A DNA stretch of 20,585 nucleotides, taken from the IMG/VR virus record IMGVR_UViG_3300026097_000131, positions 1-20,585 of that record. One strand, 5' to 3'. Origin of the DNA: a virus. Positions 9,601-14,809 of the stretch are shown here, piece after piece; the first letter of the stretch is position 1, and every line of letters begins with the position of its first letter. The notes beneath the pieces are model-generated. The model worked only from the letters and a program-made list of their open reading frames with translations. It was not told the DNA's origin and did not search any database. The position numbers and the translations under genes were made by a program.

Positions 9601-9830
9601 TGGCGATAAAAGAGGGCGATGCGGATACTGCCAACGAGCTGATACAAGAGATGGTGGAGTTCTCTCAAAGAAATCCGTTTGCGGCGATCAGTGGACAGAC
9701 ACTATCGCGTTCGATGCGACAGCACCGCGTTACAGATGAGATAGCTAGACAGCTTGGTGGTATTACCGCATCGCAACGCTCTATGCTGCGAATAATCCAA
9801 CGACGCATGGAAGATATGGGCGAGGAATAA
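3645..9830 (+). CDS. Giant polyvalent protein: ParB-like domain, HEXXH metallopeptidase, PLxRxG motif
   Basis: The gene encodes 2061 residues with AGGTAGGA just upstream of the ATG. Domains in order: a short N-terminal domain (1-40); a Gly/Ala-rich hydrophobic region (about 62-180); a long acidic helical region (295-520); a Pro/Ala/Glu linker with a 20-residue repeat (about 579-612); a ParB/sulfiredoxin-like domain (about 632-757) with GHEGRHRA at 690-697; an Ala/Glu-rich linker; a zincin-type metallopeptidase with HEAMH at 1006-1010 and DEFVAEAF at 1048-1055, Glu1053 being the likely third zinc ligand; a helical region with a PLxRxG motif (PLYRKG, 1345-1350); and hydrophobic segments near 1534-1575 and 1785-1815. 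Multi-domain polyvalent proteins of this kind are known from phages and conjugative elements and are thought to enter the host with the DNA. Delivery into the cell and peptidase cleavage of a host or phage protein are inferences. It is the last gene of the plus-strand block. Confidence 0.85.
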   Translation: MPLFTANSPSGESIRYFVPEGTSREEALRYAPTAYQLKRRGVDVEKPSEPVAPERTFGGYAKETGKGLLAGAAGLLEAAATGATPILRDELEPGAREAIAEVGGGIQDLLAPGRAYEDSTYLDVVRGAGSTLPFLATGFLGAPGLAAGIATGAAAGSGEAIQRAEAAGATERQIKRAGTAGLLPGLGETLVPFAIGKTIRAARAAKGLKDAIGEAPATDVLARLRRVGGAAGGEGLQEASAQVAQNLIAQNIYDPESGTFIGTGESLGIGAGVGGLIAALAELAIRDRGPRTSTPTDLTEEELAALPQAPVTSESLPDEELTDEQVQARLAEAAADEEALSGVVGEIQDREIRRDEGIFEEQLLFPELEPAQQAEGLVALGVRPTAPIIKRIEGKQLSDPIQRREVFDELQKYARNKNVKPATRRRIGDLLQDEVFADTRLDVAAGPGPAPQQMTIEEGIERDVRREEAEERRAQEFALAEAARRPDVPTAMGAALQAAETTGRRVPGQAQLEIPTIEPADPQAQQAMESADLDQQIAAEQRAIEATEAQAQEQVEMLGPRGGILRPTRPARRAAPAAPEPVAEPVAETTTPEPVAPAPEPVAEPVAETTTPAAKPVFTPSPETNAPRSRETATVISPDEFLNLAEDLPESQAREESEEFIREQIAKGEPLETPFLTFELDNKGIAKVTGHEGRHRARVLKEMGIAEMPVRLRSQGKNEIRWSEQDSATNRDRLDVPWPTTLEPQEGSSGSAVPFPIADPLAAEPAVEPAPAPEAASVVEEEAVSTAETEAAAVAAEQGDTDAEVLKAETEAVSQPTPEAEVKRSASREEDSTRVFEEVVSNPQGPVSKYFKDAKSLEEGIDALAADMSTGLTKENVAAQEWVKANLSATSRKDLSDSVRVMRESMGLPLPAAAIAVASNPLSQQIRAKLDAGDLRGAINDLTQSTDQTVARVATAIEQGLDNTKVVMVSGLTNAEGKTVAGQYDPATDTITLNQDADLKNHVLLHEAMHAVTSHEIAKNTPAAQQMRNLFDSVKDRLDTAYGATNLDEFVAEAFSNPEFQAKLGRITPKGEKISLWSRFKNIVENIVRRFRGQPSKKIESAMDKADSLVAELISPAPESRDATKLYSATVEGEEKATLNASGRFAKGKISKEDIAVAATAFSTAGGQAQNALMQFLPLNAVYKLAQKNYPRLAEKAEELFKLLQTKNGDRQKYLNRTKDTADAVERIIGKDKKVKEVLNNWTAESTLARVDPTKPESKYRGDEEALDAWNMMNDMLKGMTPAQQKAVKDSYSMLRDSYSEVYKILVKTMEKRIDDIKDADVRENIRNKLLVQRLEKEAIEPYFPLYRKGSHWVFYRARDPRTGQNETYKEAFQSEYAQQEAARQLRSTEGVDNIEVYTRNKTGNFGQVDAQFAFNLLADVRAKGADQSIQDVLLDSLFDIMPERSLVRAFKPRQGTRGFETDALKVFRERMPNFTNQIVNLKHDFKLSTISNELTDRKNEYKATPEIYSGAEKLEAQLQGYINFARNPKIATWSKALKTAGFGMTLGFNVSSVIVNASNLPIVVLPYLGGRYGFTDTMKAMNDARKLFMSTGTKRRTETFTGEGTREVFEGPSLSNIDFSASNLSNLPPEQRELKELNDLMEARGQSNISTTSENLDMENPANTAWTATNAYMGWMFHQGERFNRQVTAITSYKLELRERAKKGEITKQDREEAAEIALDDTELTNSGAMAETAPRVAQSNMGNWMMMYKRFGISMYYLQFQMARQAIDRAKTPDERKQAIQQIVGLFASSALFAGVQGLPLYGVVSMLANAILLGDEDEDFDSIAASYFGEGLYSGAINAVFDVDVAPRIGMTNLVYRSLPNREQESLILQAMEFLGGPVVGIASRMEDGIGLISEGEVSRGVERMLPSALSNGMKALRYGTEGATTLRGDPIMEDMNPWNVFAQSLGLAPAGYTKQLEVNARDKGVERRVNAKRTDMMRDYYMAIKEGDADTANELIQEMVEFSQRNPFAAISGQTLSRSMRQHRVTDEIARQLGGITASQRSMLRIIQRRMEDMGEE
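5381..5480 (+). repeat. Two 40-bp near-perfect direct repeats, period 60 bp, in the giant gene
   Basis: Bases 5381-5420 and 5441-5480 differ at two positions only. They encode EPVAEPVAETTTP twice, separated by a related Pro/Ala stretch. The unit is in frame and lies in a Pro-rich linker between the acidic helical region and the ParB-like domain. Confidence 0.85.
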
Positions 9831-9855
9831 AAAAAGCCCCCAACTAGTGGGGGCT
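9829..9855 (-). terminator. Rho-independent terminator of the minus-strand operon
   Basis: GCCCCCA (9836-9842) pairs with TGGGGGC (9848-9854) around a 5-base loop, and A9835 can pair with T9855. Read on the minus strand the stem is followed by seven T (complement of 9829-9835), the classic terminator form. On the plus strand it is followed only by TAAAACTCTTT, so termination in that direction should be weaker. It lies about 100 bases after the last minus-strand stop codon and its T-tract overlaps the TAA of the giant plus-strand gene. Confidence 0.85.
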
Positions 9856-9859
9856 AAAA

Positions 9860-9876
9860 CTCTTTGGACTAAAGAG
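9860..9876. other. Second small hairpin in the convergent gap
   Basis: CTCTTT (9860-9865) and AAAGAG (9871-9876) form a 6-bp stem with loop GGACT. It directly follows the main terminator. It has no T-tract on either strand and is AT-rich in the stem, so it may be a helper structure or chance. Confidence 0.5.
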
Positions 9877-9917
9877 GATGATGAAGGGCCATGGTACTAA
9901 TAGTGGTAGTGAAAGTC

Positions 9918-9931
9918 TAGTTACGTAACTA
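9918..9931. promoter_or_regulatory. 14-bp perfect palindrome in the convergent gap
   Basis: TAGTTACGTAACTA is its own reverse complement. It sits 21 bases beyond the last minus-strand gene and 63 bases before the terminator stem in the direction of minus-strand transcription. It could be a protein-binding site. No loop is available for a stable hairpin, and no partner is known. The rest of the 9831-9951 gap shows no gene. Confidence 0.45.
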
Positions 9932-9951
9932 CATCTAGGTCCATCAAGCTC

Positions 9952-10170
9952 CTACCGTATCCGCCACACTCTCACCCCATACATACCCTGCTCAATACAA
10001 ACTCGTTTTGTTAAGTCTGCTTTCGGTATGCCGCTAGCGTCGGCTATGTCGGCCATGGCCTGCCTTACGTTTATACAGGGTACAAACACCGACGTACCGA
10101 CTACGAACTTCTCCCAGTCTATTACTATGCGTATCCCGTCTGGGGATATGTCGCTATGCTTCAGCCTCAT
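9952..10170 (-). CDS. Small phage protein of unknown function (72 aa)
   Basis: This is the last gene of the minus-strand block. Its ATG lies inside the 3' end of the primase-helicase gene (17-base overlap, different frame), with GGAAGA five bases upstream, so translation is probably coupled. The sequence reads as a compact alpha/beta domain: a strand-rich start (IRIVIDWEKF), then GTSVFVPC near residue 25, a helix rich in Ala, and a closing MYGVRVWRIR. The pattern GxSVxxP followed by an Ala-rich helix and a terminal WRI also occurs in the 73-residue protein at 20294-20515. I recall similar small proteins in marine phages, with no assigned function. Confidence 0.75.
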   Translation of the reverse strand: MRLKHSDISPDGIRIVIDWEKFVVGTSVFVPCINVRQAMADIADASGIPKADLTKRVCIEQGMYGVRVWRIR

Positions 10171-13108
10171 CTGAGTCTTCCGCTTGTACAGTAGGGTCTA
10201 TGTTTAGCCTGCACTCTATGACAGCGGTAACACCTATATCCATCTTAGTGCCGGAACCCATCCGTTTCTTAGTACTTTTGCCCTCCATACGAGCGTATAT
10301 GAGAGCCTTTACGCTATTCCAAGTGTACTTACGATCTGCTAGCCACTGCTTAAACGGCGGTATGCGTATGAACAGCTTACTCGTGTCCAACTCATGGCGC
10401 GCTACGAACCTATAGTTGGGCATGTCCTGCATATTTATCGGGATTATGTTTTGCAGCTCTGGGTCAGTGTTATTAGCAGTGCTGTTTATGCGCAGGATTG
10501 AACGGGCGTTGTCCATGTAGAACTGTGAGATTAGGTCCTCTATGTCCATGTCCATACCCTTGAGGTTAGCCCTCTGAGCTTTAATCAGCTTGAGTATGTA
10601 CTTCCATAGCTTGTCGAGGTCCCAGTCTATTAGCCCAAGTTCTTTTGCTATGACACAACCCGCATACACAGTGGCACCTTGCGCAATCCAGAAACGTTCC
10701 TGCGGCTCAGCGTTTAGCGCTTTAATTAGATTAGTACGAGTTGTTGCCACTAGCTCTTTTACCGACGCCATGTTCTTGAGGACGTGCTGTATGAACAGCG
10801 GTCCTGCATGCCCATAGTTTTCGGCTAACTGGTCATTAAGGTCATTAGCTTTAATGGTGTCATCAGCGCCGTACAGTAGCCTAGTAGCGGTATTACCCAC
10901 CACACGTCCTGATTCCCCTTTAGGAGATGCGCGGTACTGCCCTGCGATGTCAGTGAGGCTGCTGTTACCTGTAGTGCCGCAGTTTAGAGACCAAGGCTCG
11001 CCCCTGAATCGCTCGGCGTTCTCGCCCTTGTTACTCATCCTGTTCTTTTGCACGCCGTCACTAATGGCATAACAGAAATCACTAGCGGCTTCGGGCTTGT
11101 AGTTAGACACCTCGTCAATATACAAGGGCAGGTTCTTAAGCACCTCTGCGCGGTTCCAAGCCGAGTTGGGTGTGTCCTTACCTACTATGACTAGCTTCTT
11201 GTGGTTGCCCCATACGGACGCGCCGCCCCACATACCTGTGGTTTTACCTATACCTGTTTCTGGACTGTTAAGGTTATAGATACCGCCAGATATACCGGAG
11301 ACAAACTCCATAAGTGGAGAGCCAAAAGACAGCGCAAACATATACTGATGCTGCTCAAACCCCGGCTTGTTGTAGAACTTAGCGAGGTTCTTCCACTCTT
11401 CTAGGCTGCCCTTCTTGTCGAACATGTGCACGTACTGTGCTGTGCGCGATCCTGCGGGGTTATGCTCTATGCGGTTAGCGAATATCTCTTTGTCGCCAAG
11501 TACAAAAGACTTACAGTTCTCTGTCCATCCAAACTGCGACTTAACCTGAATCGGTGGTCCTGCTTCTTTGAGTTTGGTTATCCAAGCTGCTACGTATTCC
11601 ATAAGGTCCTTCTGACTGCTAGGCAGTACTAATACATCGTTAGAGTTTAATTTAGCCCTGAACGACTCAGCAGACATAAGCTCTTTCTGAGAGGCAATAA
11701 ACGTACGCTCTCCTTCGTACTTACTCGTGTGGGCTATCTCGTAACACGGCCCCTCTATGTCTGCCATACGCTTCTTCAAGTACAGGTTGTCAGGACAGAT
11801 TATTACTTCTTCGCGGTTGCCTTCTTTGTCGTGCATTACCTTGGCTACCCCACCACCTTCCGGCCGCAAATACTTGTCTGGGTAGGTAGGTATCTTTATC
11901 TTTTCTAGTACCGATTCCCTCTCGGGTTTGGTTTCTTTCGTGCTTGCCTGTACGTCAACGCTTTCGGCATCGGGAGTATCGGCAGGAACCTCGTCAGCTC
12001 TCTCGTCGTAAAACTCTTCCTCTGGCTCAGCGTAGCCCTGTACTTCTACCTCGTCACTCTGGGCCACCTTAAGTTCTCGACACAGCGTGATGGGGCTTTT
12101 GATCTTGCCGTTGTTCGGACACCCTTCACACAGGCCGGGGCAATCACTGTCAAACGTGGTGCATAGGTGGGGAAACTCAATAGACGACGCTATCTTTTCC
12201 GTCTCGTCAGCACTGTACTCTTTGTAACCCTTTGATATTAAATGTATCGCAGGCAAAGCACCTTCCACACCATCCGAATCACAGCGCTTGGCTATAGACA
12301 GTGCGTGGGTCCACTCTGGGTAAGTAAGCTCGTCCGGTTTACGTATGGCTTTGTCGATGTGCGCACAACCACTACCCTGCGCAGTCTTAAGCAGGATGTT
12401 AGAAAACTTGTACGTGTATTTACTTTCTCCGCCCTTTGCGTTGTCCATGTCGGACTTATCCGCACTAGAGAACTCTCTAACGGAGGATACTGGTATCAAG
12501 TCTGTGGGCAGCTTAGCGGCAAAGTCTTCTAGGGATGTCGTCACGTCGGACTTCATCATCACCCGTACGGGCATTGGGTTGCCGTTCTTGAAGTTGCGGG
12601 TGTTCGGTATGCGCAGTAAACGCGCAGCGTCACTTGTTACCGCAGGGTCTATATCAAGCCCGTTCTGTAGGCATGCTGCCTTGAGCGCGGTAGCGACAGG
12701 TAGCCACTCATCACGCGGGTAGGCTTTATCTAGCCGCCAGTACACATGCAGTCCGCGCCCCGAGTTAACGATCAAAGGGCGAGGTAGGCTGTACTCTTTA
12801 TAGAAATCTCTTAGTGCTGCTAGTGCTTCGGTTTGCGTAGGGTATGGCTTGTCGGCGCCGCAATCTAAATCCAAGAAAAGCGACTTTATCTGGTGTATGT
12901 TTTCGCCTTTGGTGCTAGCACCGTCAACAAATGAGGCAGGGGCAAAGTATGCGTCCCGCTCTTCTACATCAAAGTTGTTTGCGACATCTACGACAGCATC
13001 TAAAGTCTCGAAGGACTTACGTACCATCTTGCCGTCTTTTAAGCCTGCTACGCAGTAATAACCATCTTCACTCAACACCGTACTCAAAAACTGTTTGGTG
13101 TCCATCAT
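10154..13108 (-). CDS. Primase-helicase fusion: AEP-type primase, zinc site, DUF927-type ATPase
   Basis: The 984-residue protein probably primes and unwinds DNA for the phage replisome. The N-terminal part fits an archaeo-eukaryotic-type primase: FLDLDCG with Asp80 and Asp82, then SGRGLHVYW (116-124) with the sxH-type His121, then DPAVTSDAARLLRIPNT (154-170). A four-Cys zinc site follows (C316, C323, C327, C330). A Pro/Glu-rich acidic linker (about 350-405) joins it to a C-terminal ATPase of the DUF927 type, with Walker A SPETGIGKTT (615-624) and Walker B LYIDE (662-666), then NCGTTGNSS (709-717) as a likely sensor segment. The start has two adjacent ATG codons with only GGA as a weak Shine-Dalgarno site; either could be used. 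The gene follows the ssDNA-binding protein gene after a 51-base gap with a UUCG hairpin. Confidence 0.85.
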   Translation of the reverse strand: MMDTKQFLSTVLSEDGYYCVAGLKDGKMVRKSFETLDAVVDVANNFDVEERDAYFAPASFVDGASTKGENIHQIKSLFLDLDCGADKPYPTQTEALAALRDFYKEYSLPRPLIVNSGRGLHVYWRLDKAYPRDEWLPVATALKAACLQNGLDIDPAVTSDAARLLRIPNTRNFKNGNPMPVRVMMKSDVTTSLEDFAAKLPTDLIPVSSVREFSSADKSDMDNAKGGESKYTYKFSNILLKTAQGSGCAHIDKAIRKPDELTYPEWTHALSIAKRCDSDGVEGALPAIHLISKGYKEYSADETEKIASSIEFPHLCTTFDSDCPGLCEGCPNNGKIKSPITLCRELKVAQSDEVEVQGYAEPEEEFYDERADEVPADTPDAESVDVQASTKETKPERESVLEKIKIPTYPDKYLRPEGGGVAKVMHDKEGNREEVIICPDNLYLKKRMADIEGPCYEIAHTSKYEGERTFIASQKELMSAESFRAKLNSNDVLVLPSSQKDLMEYVAAWITKLKEAGPPIQVKSQFGWTENCKSFVLGDKEIFANRIEHNPAGSRTAQYVHMFDKKGSLEEWKNLAKFYNKPGFEQHQYMFALSFGSPLMEFVSGISGGIYNLNSPETGIGKTTGMWGGASVWGNHKKLVIVGKDTPNSAWNRAEVLKNLPLYIDEVSNYKPEAASDFCYAISDGVQKNRMSNKGENAERFRGEPWSLNCGTTGNSSLTDIAGQYRASPKGESGRVVGNTATRLLYGADDTIKANDLNDQLAENYGHAGPLFIQHVLKNMASVKELVATTRTNLIKALNAEPQERFWIAQGATVYAGCVIAKELGLIDWDLDKLWKYILKLIKAQRANLKGMDMDIEDLISQFYMDNARSILRINSTANNTDPELQNIIPINMQDMPNYRFVARHELDTSKLFIRIPPFKQWLADRKYTWNSVKALIYARMEGKSTKKRMGSGTKMDIGVTAVIECRLNIDPTVQAEDSDEAEA

Positions 13109-13132
13109 CTAGTCCATGTAGTAAGGGAAGTA

Positions 13133-13152
13133 CGGGTGCCCGAAGGCACCCG
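13133..13152 (-). promoter_or_regulatory. Intercistronic hairpin with UUCG tetraloop
   Basis: On the minus strand CGGGTGCC-TTCG-GGCACCCG forms an 8-bp GC-rich stem closed by the very stable cUUCGg loop. It starts eight bases after the stop codon of the 310-residue gene and lies 24 bases before the primase-helicase ATG. No T-tract follows on the minus strand, so it is more likely an mRNA-stabilising, processing or attenuating element than a full terminator. On the plus strand it is followed by CTTATTTTT, but no gene on that strand would need a terminator here. Confidence 0.75.
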
Positions 13153-13159
13153 CTTATTT

Positions 13160-14092
13160 TTAGTCATCAAATTCATCTAACAAGGAAGCCAGATCAGCTT
13201 CAGGTGCCGGTGCGTCTTTTTTCTTCTTAGACACCTTAACTTTAGGTTCTTCCACTTCTTCCTCAGCTTCGTCCTCGTCGTTGCTTTCAAACAGCGAAGT
13301 CTTTTCTGGGGCAGGGCTTGGAACTTTATCACTACTCAGTTGTGGAACGCTAGTATCTTGTTTTGGTTTTACAGACAAAGTGACTAACTTAAGCGTCGCC
13401 TCATCTTTCTGAGCCTCTACAGACATAGCAAGCTCATCGTGCTCTAGCATTCGCACGGGCTTGAATAACAGCTTTGGTGTAGAGCTATCGGTATCGAACC
13501 TAAGTTCAGTAAGGATAGCGCCAAGCGGTGCCTTCTGTGCGTCTAGCAAACGGGCATAGCTCTGTAGGCCCATCTTCTTCTTGTCGTCACCGAACACACT
13601 GGTAGCCGGTAGAGAGAGTTGGTACACCGCATTAGAGCGCACCTTGCCTTCTCCATCCGCTAGCATTACAGCAACGCGTTGTTGGAAACGGCACGCACGT
13701 GACTGGCCTTGGCCCGAACCCTTTACGTTCTGCGGGCAATCGAAACACGCAGTAGATTGGCGCGTGTCACTTGGCACGTCATCCGCAGGCTTACCACTAC
13801 TTGAATCCGCAGACCAACAAGAAGGCGCGGTAGCCTGTCCTGCTACGTACTGGCCCTCGTAGAACATACGTGACACAGGTGAAGTCTTAACAATTACTAT
13901 GTTAATGGAACGCCCATCAAGCTCGCCCACTTCCTGCCCGTTTACCACCTTACGGAACACACCACCACGGATGCTTAGACGGTTAGTGCCGCCCTTACTA
14001 CCACCACCGGAGGCGTTCTTGTCGGGTTCTAGCTGCGCTAGTAGGTCTTTGTACTCCGCAGGCATGTTATCGAATAAAGCTAATTCGCTCAT
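13160..14092 (-). CDS. Probable single-stranded DNA-binding protein with zinc site and acidic tail
   Basis: The 310-residue protein has the layout of a phage ssDNA-binding protein. A flexible Gly/Ser-rich start is followed by a strand-rich core (about 38-230) containing GGVFRKVVNG and INIVIVKTSP, as expected for an OB-like fold. Four cysteines (C92, C116, C119, C134) could hold zinc, as in T4 gp32-type proteins. Residues 250-300 are low-complexity, Glu/Asp then Lys rich. The end is LASLLDEFDD, an acidic tip like those by which SSBs contact polymerases and helicases. Its ATG overlaps the previous stop (ATGA) with GAGGAG eight bases upstream. It lies just before the primase-helicase. The fold assignment is inference; I see no decisive SSB signature. 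Confidence 0.6.
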   Translation of the reverse strand: MSELALFDNMPAEYKDLLAQLEPDKNASGGGSKGGTNRLSIRGGVFRKVVNGQEVGELDGRSINIVIVKTSPVSRMFYEGQYVAGQATAPSCWSADSSSGKPADDVPSDTRQSTACFDCPQNVKGSGQGQSRACRFQQRVAVMLADGEGKVRSNAVYQLSLPATSVFGDDKKKMGLQSYARLLDAQKAPLGAILTELRFDTDSSTPKLLFKPVRMLEHDELAMSVEAQKDEATLKLVTLSVKPKQDTSVPQLSSDKVPSPAPEKTSLFESNDEDEAEEEVEEPKVKVSKKKKDAPAPEADLASLLDEFDD

Positions 14093-14346
14093 AGGTCCAT
14101 CTCCTCATTGAAATCTAGTTCTAGTTGTTGGGTAATCTGTCCTTCTGCTTCGTGGTCATCACTCGGCTCGTCCTGCTTAAGCGCTTCGACTACTGCGGGG
14201 ACATTAAAGCGGTACGTGTAACCCACTTTTATATAAGTACTTTTTGGTATAAAGCCCTTACTTACCCACTGCCTAATCGTGCTCACTTTCACAGAAAGAT
14301 GCTCAGCAACATCCTCTACAGGGACGTAACTTGCTGTCTCACTCAT
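14089..14346 (-). CDS. Helix-turn-helix protein of the MerR/excisionase type
   Basis: The 85-residue protein has a winged-helix-like DNA-binding domain at residues 7-57: YVPVEDVAEHLSVKVSTIRQW, then a turn with SKGFIPKSTYIKVG, then a strand and helix ending VPAVVEAL. This is the pattern of HTH_17 and excisionase-like proteins. The remaining 28 residues are acidic and Gln-rich with no fold apparent. It overlaps both neighbours by four bases (ATGA), with GGAGG five bases before the ATG, so it is made together with the coiled-coil protein and the ssDNA-binding protein. No integrase is visible, so an excision role has no support; transcriptional control of this sub-operon or origin binding is more likely. 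It is a candidate ligand for the palindrome at 14794-14809. Confidence 0.8.
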   Translation of the reverse strand: MSETASYVPVEDVAEHLSVKVSTIRQWVSKGFIPKSTYIKVGYTYRFNVPAVVEALKQDEPSDDHEAEGQITQQLELDFNEEMDL

Positions 14347-14747
14347 TTCTTCCTCCGTACAGTAATAGAATACTCACTGTCTGCGTTTAGTCCCGGCGGT
14401 AACACCTCGGGGTTTTCTTCAAGAAACTGCTTCATGTTGCCTTGGTGAATCCGTTTCTCTAATAGGTCTACCGCTTCGTTCTCCACGATAAACCTGTTCA
14501 TTGCATCCCAGTCACTCGTCCAGAATCTTTTCTTTTGAGTGCGCCAGAACGTACCGGAAGTGGTCTTTACAGATTCAGTTCCAGTAGCTTTGCAATGTTC
14601 TAGTAGAGCCTGCTTTATCCTATCTAGCTTACCGTCCAGTTCTTTTTCCTGCTCGGCAAACGTAGCAGCCAGCTCGTTCTTTTTGTCTCGAATCTTAACG
14701 TACACAGAAACGAGGCGGTCAAGGTCCGTCACAACAGCGTCTGTCAT
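14343..14747 (-). CDS. Coiled-coil phage protein of unknown function (134 aa)
   Basis: First gene after the probable internal promoter, with GGAG eight bases before the ATG. Residues 10-55 form a charged helix, likely coiled coil (VKIRDKKNELAATFAEQEKE). A conserved-looking block follows: TESVKTTSGTFWR near 57-69, then FWTSDWDAMNRFIVENEAVD, then LLEKRIHQGNMKQFLEENP and a final strand, YSITVRRKK. I recall this block in other aquatic phages near replication or recombination genes, but no function has been assigned that I know of. It shares only a general layout (N-terminal coiled coil, C-terminal domain) with the Gp157 family of siphoviruses, which is not enough to name it. Confidence 0.75.
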   Translation of the reverse strand: MTDAVVTDLDRLVSVYVKIRDKKNELAATFAEQEKELDGKLDRIKQALLEHCKATGTESVKTTSGTFWRTQKKRFWTSDWDAMNRFIVENEAVDLLEKRIHQGNMKQFLEENPEVLPPGLNADSEYSITVRRKK

Positions 14748-14780
14748 GTCATCATCTCCAACTTTTGTTTTGTTTTATTG

Positions 14781-14809
14781 AGTGTAATTTAGTTTGAACT
14801 ACAGTTCAA
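14781..14809 (-). promoter_or_regulatory. Probable sigma70-type promoter for the primase/SSB sub-operon
   Basis: On the minus strand TTGAAC (14809-14804) and TACACT (14786-14781) are separated by exactly 17 bases. Each matches the sigma70 consensus at four of six positions, including the most conserved first two bases of the -35 and the TA..-T frame of the -10. Transcription would begin near 14774, about 27 bases before the ATG of the 134-residue gene. The -35 lies at the very end of the SNF2 gene. Confidence 0.55.
14794..14809. promoter_or_regulatory. 16-bp inverted repeat overlapping the -35, operator-like
   Basis: TTGAACT-AC-AGTTCAA is a 7-bp perfect inverted repeat with a 2-base centre. 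It spans the SNF2 stop codon and the proposed -35 element. As RNA it could form only a weak 6-bp hairpin. Its position fits a dimeric repressor or activator site. Confidence 0.5.

Noticed and set aside
9878-9928. 16-codon plus-strand frame after the giant gene (ATGATGAAGG start)
   Set aside because: AGAGG touches the ATG with no usable spacing, the frame is tiny and it lies beyond the terminator.
14089-14346. Excisionase of a lysogeny module
   Set aside because: The HTH type fits, but there is no integrase, repressor or attachment site here and the gene sits inside the replication operon.
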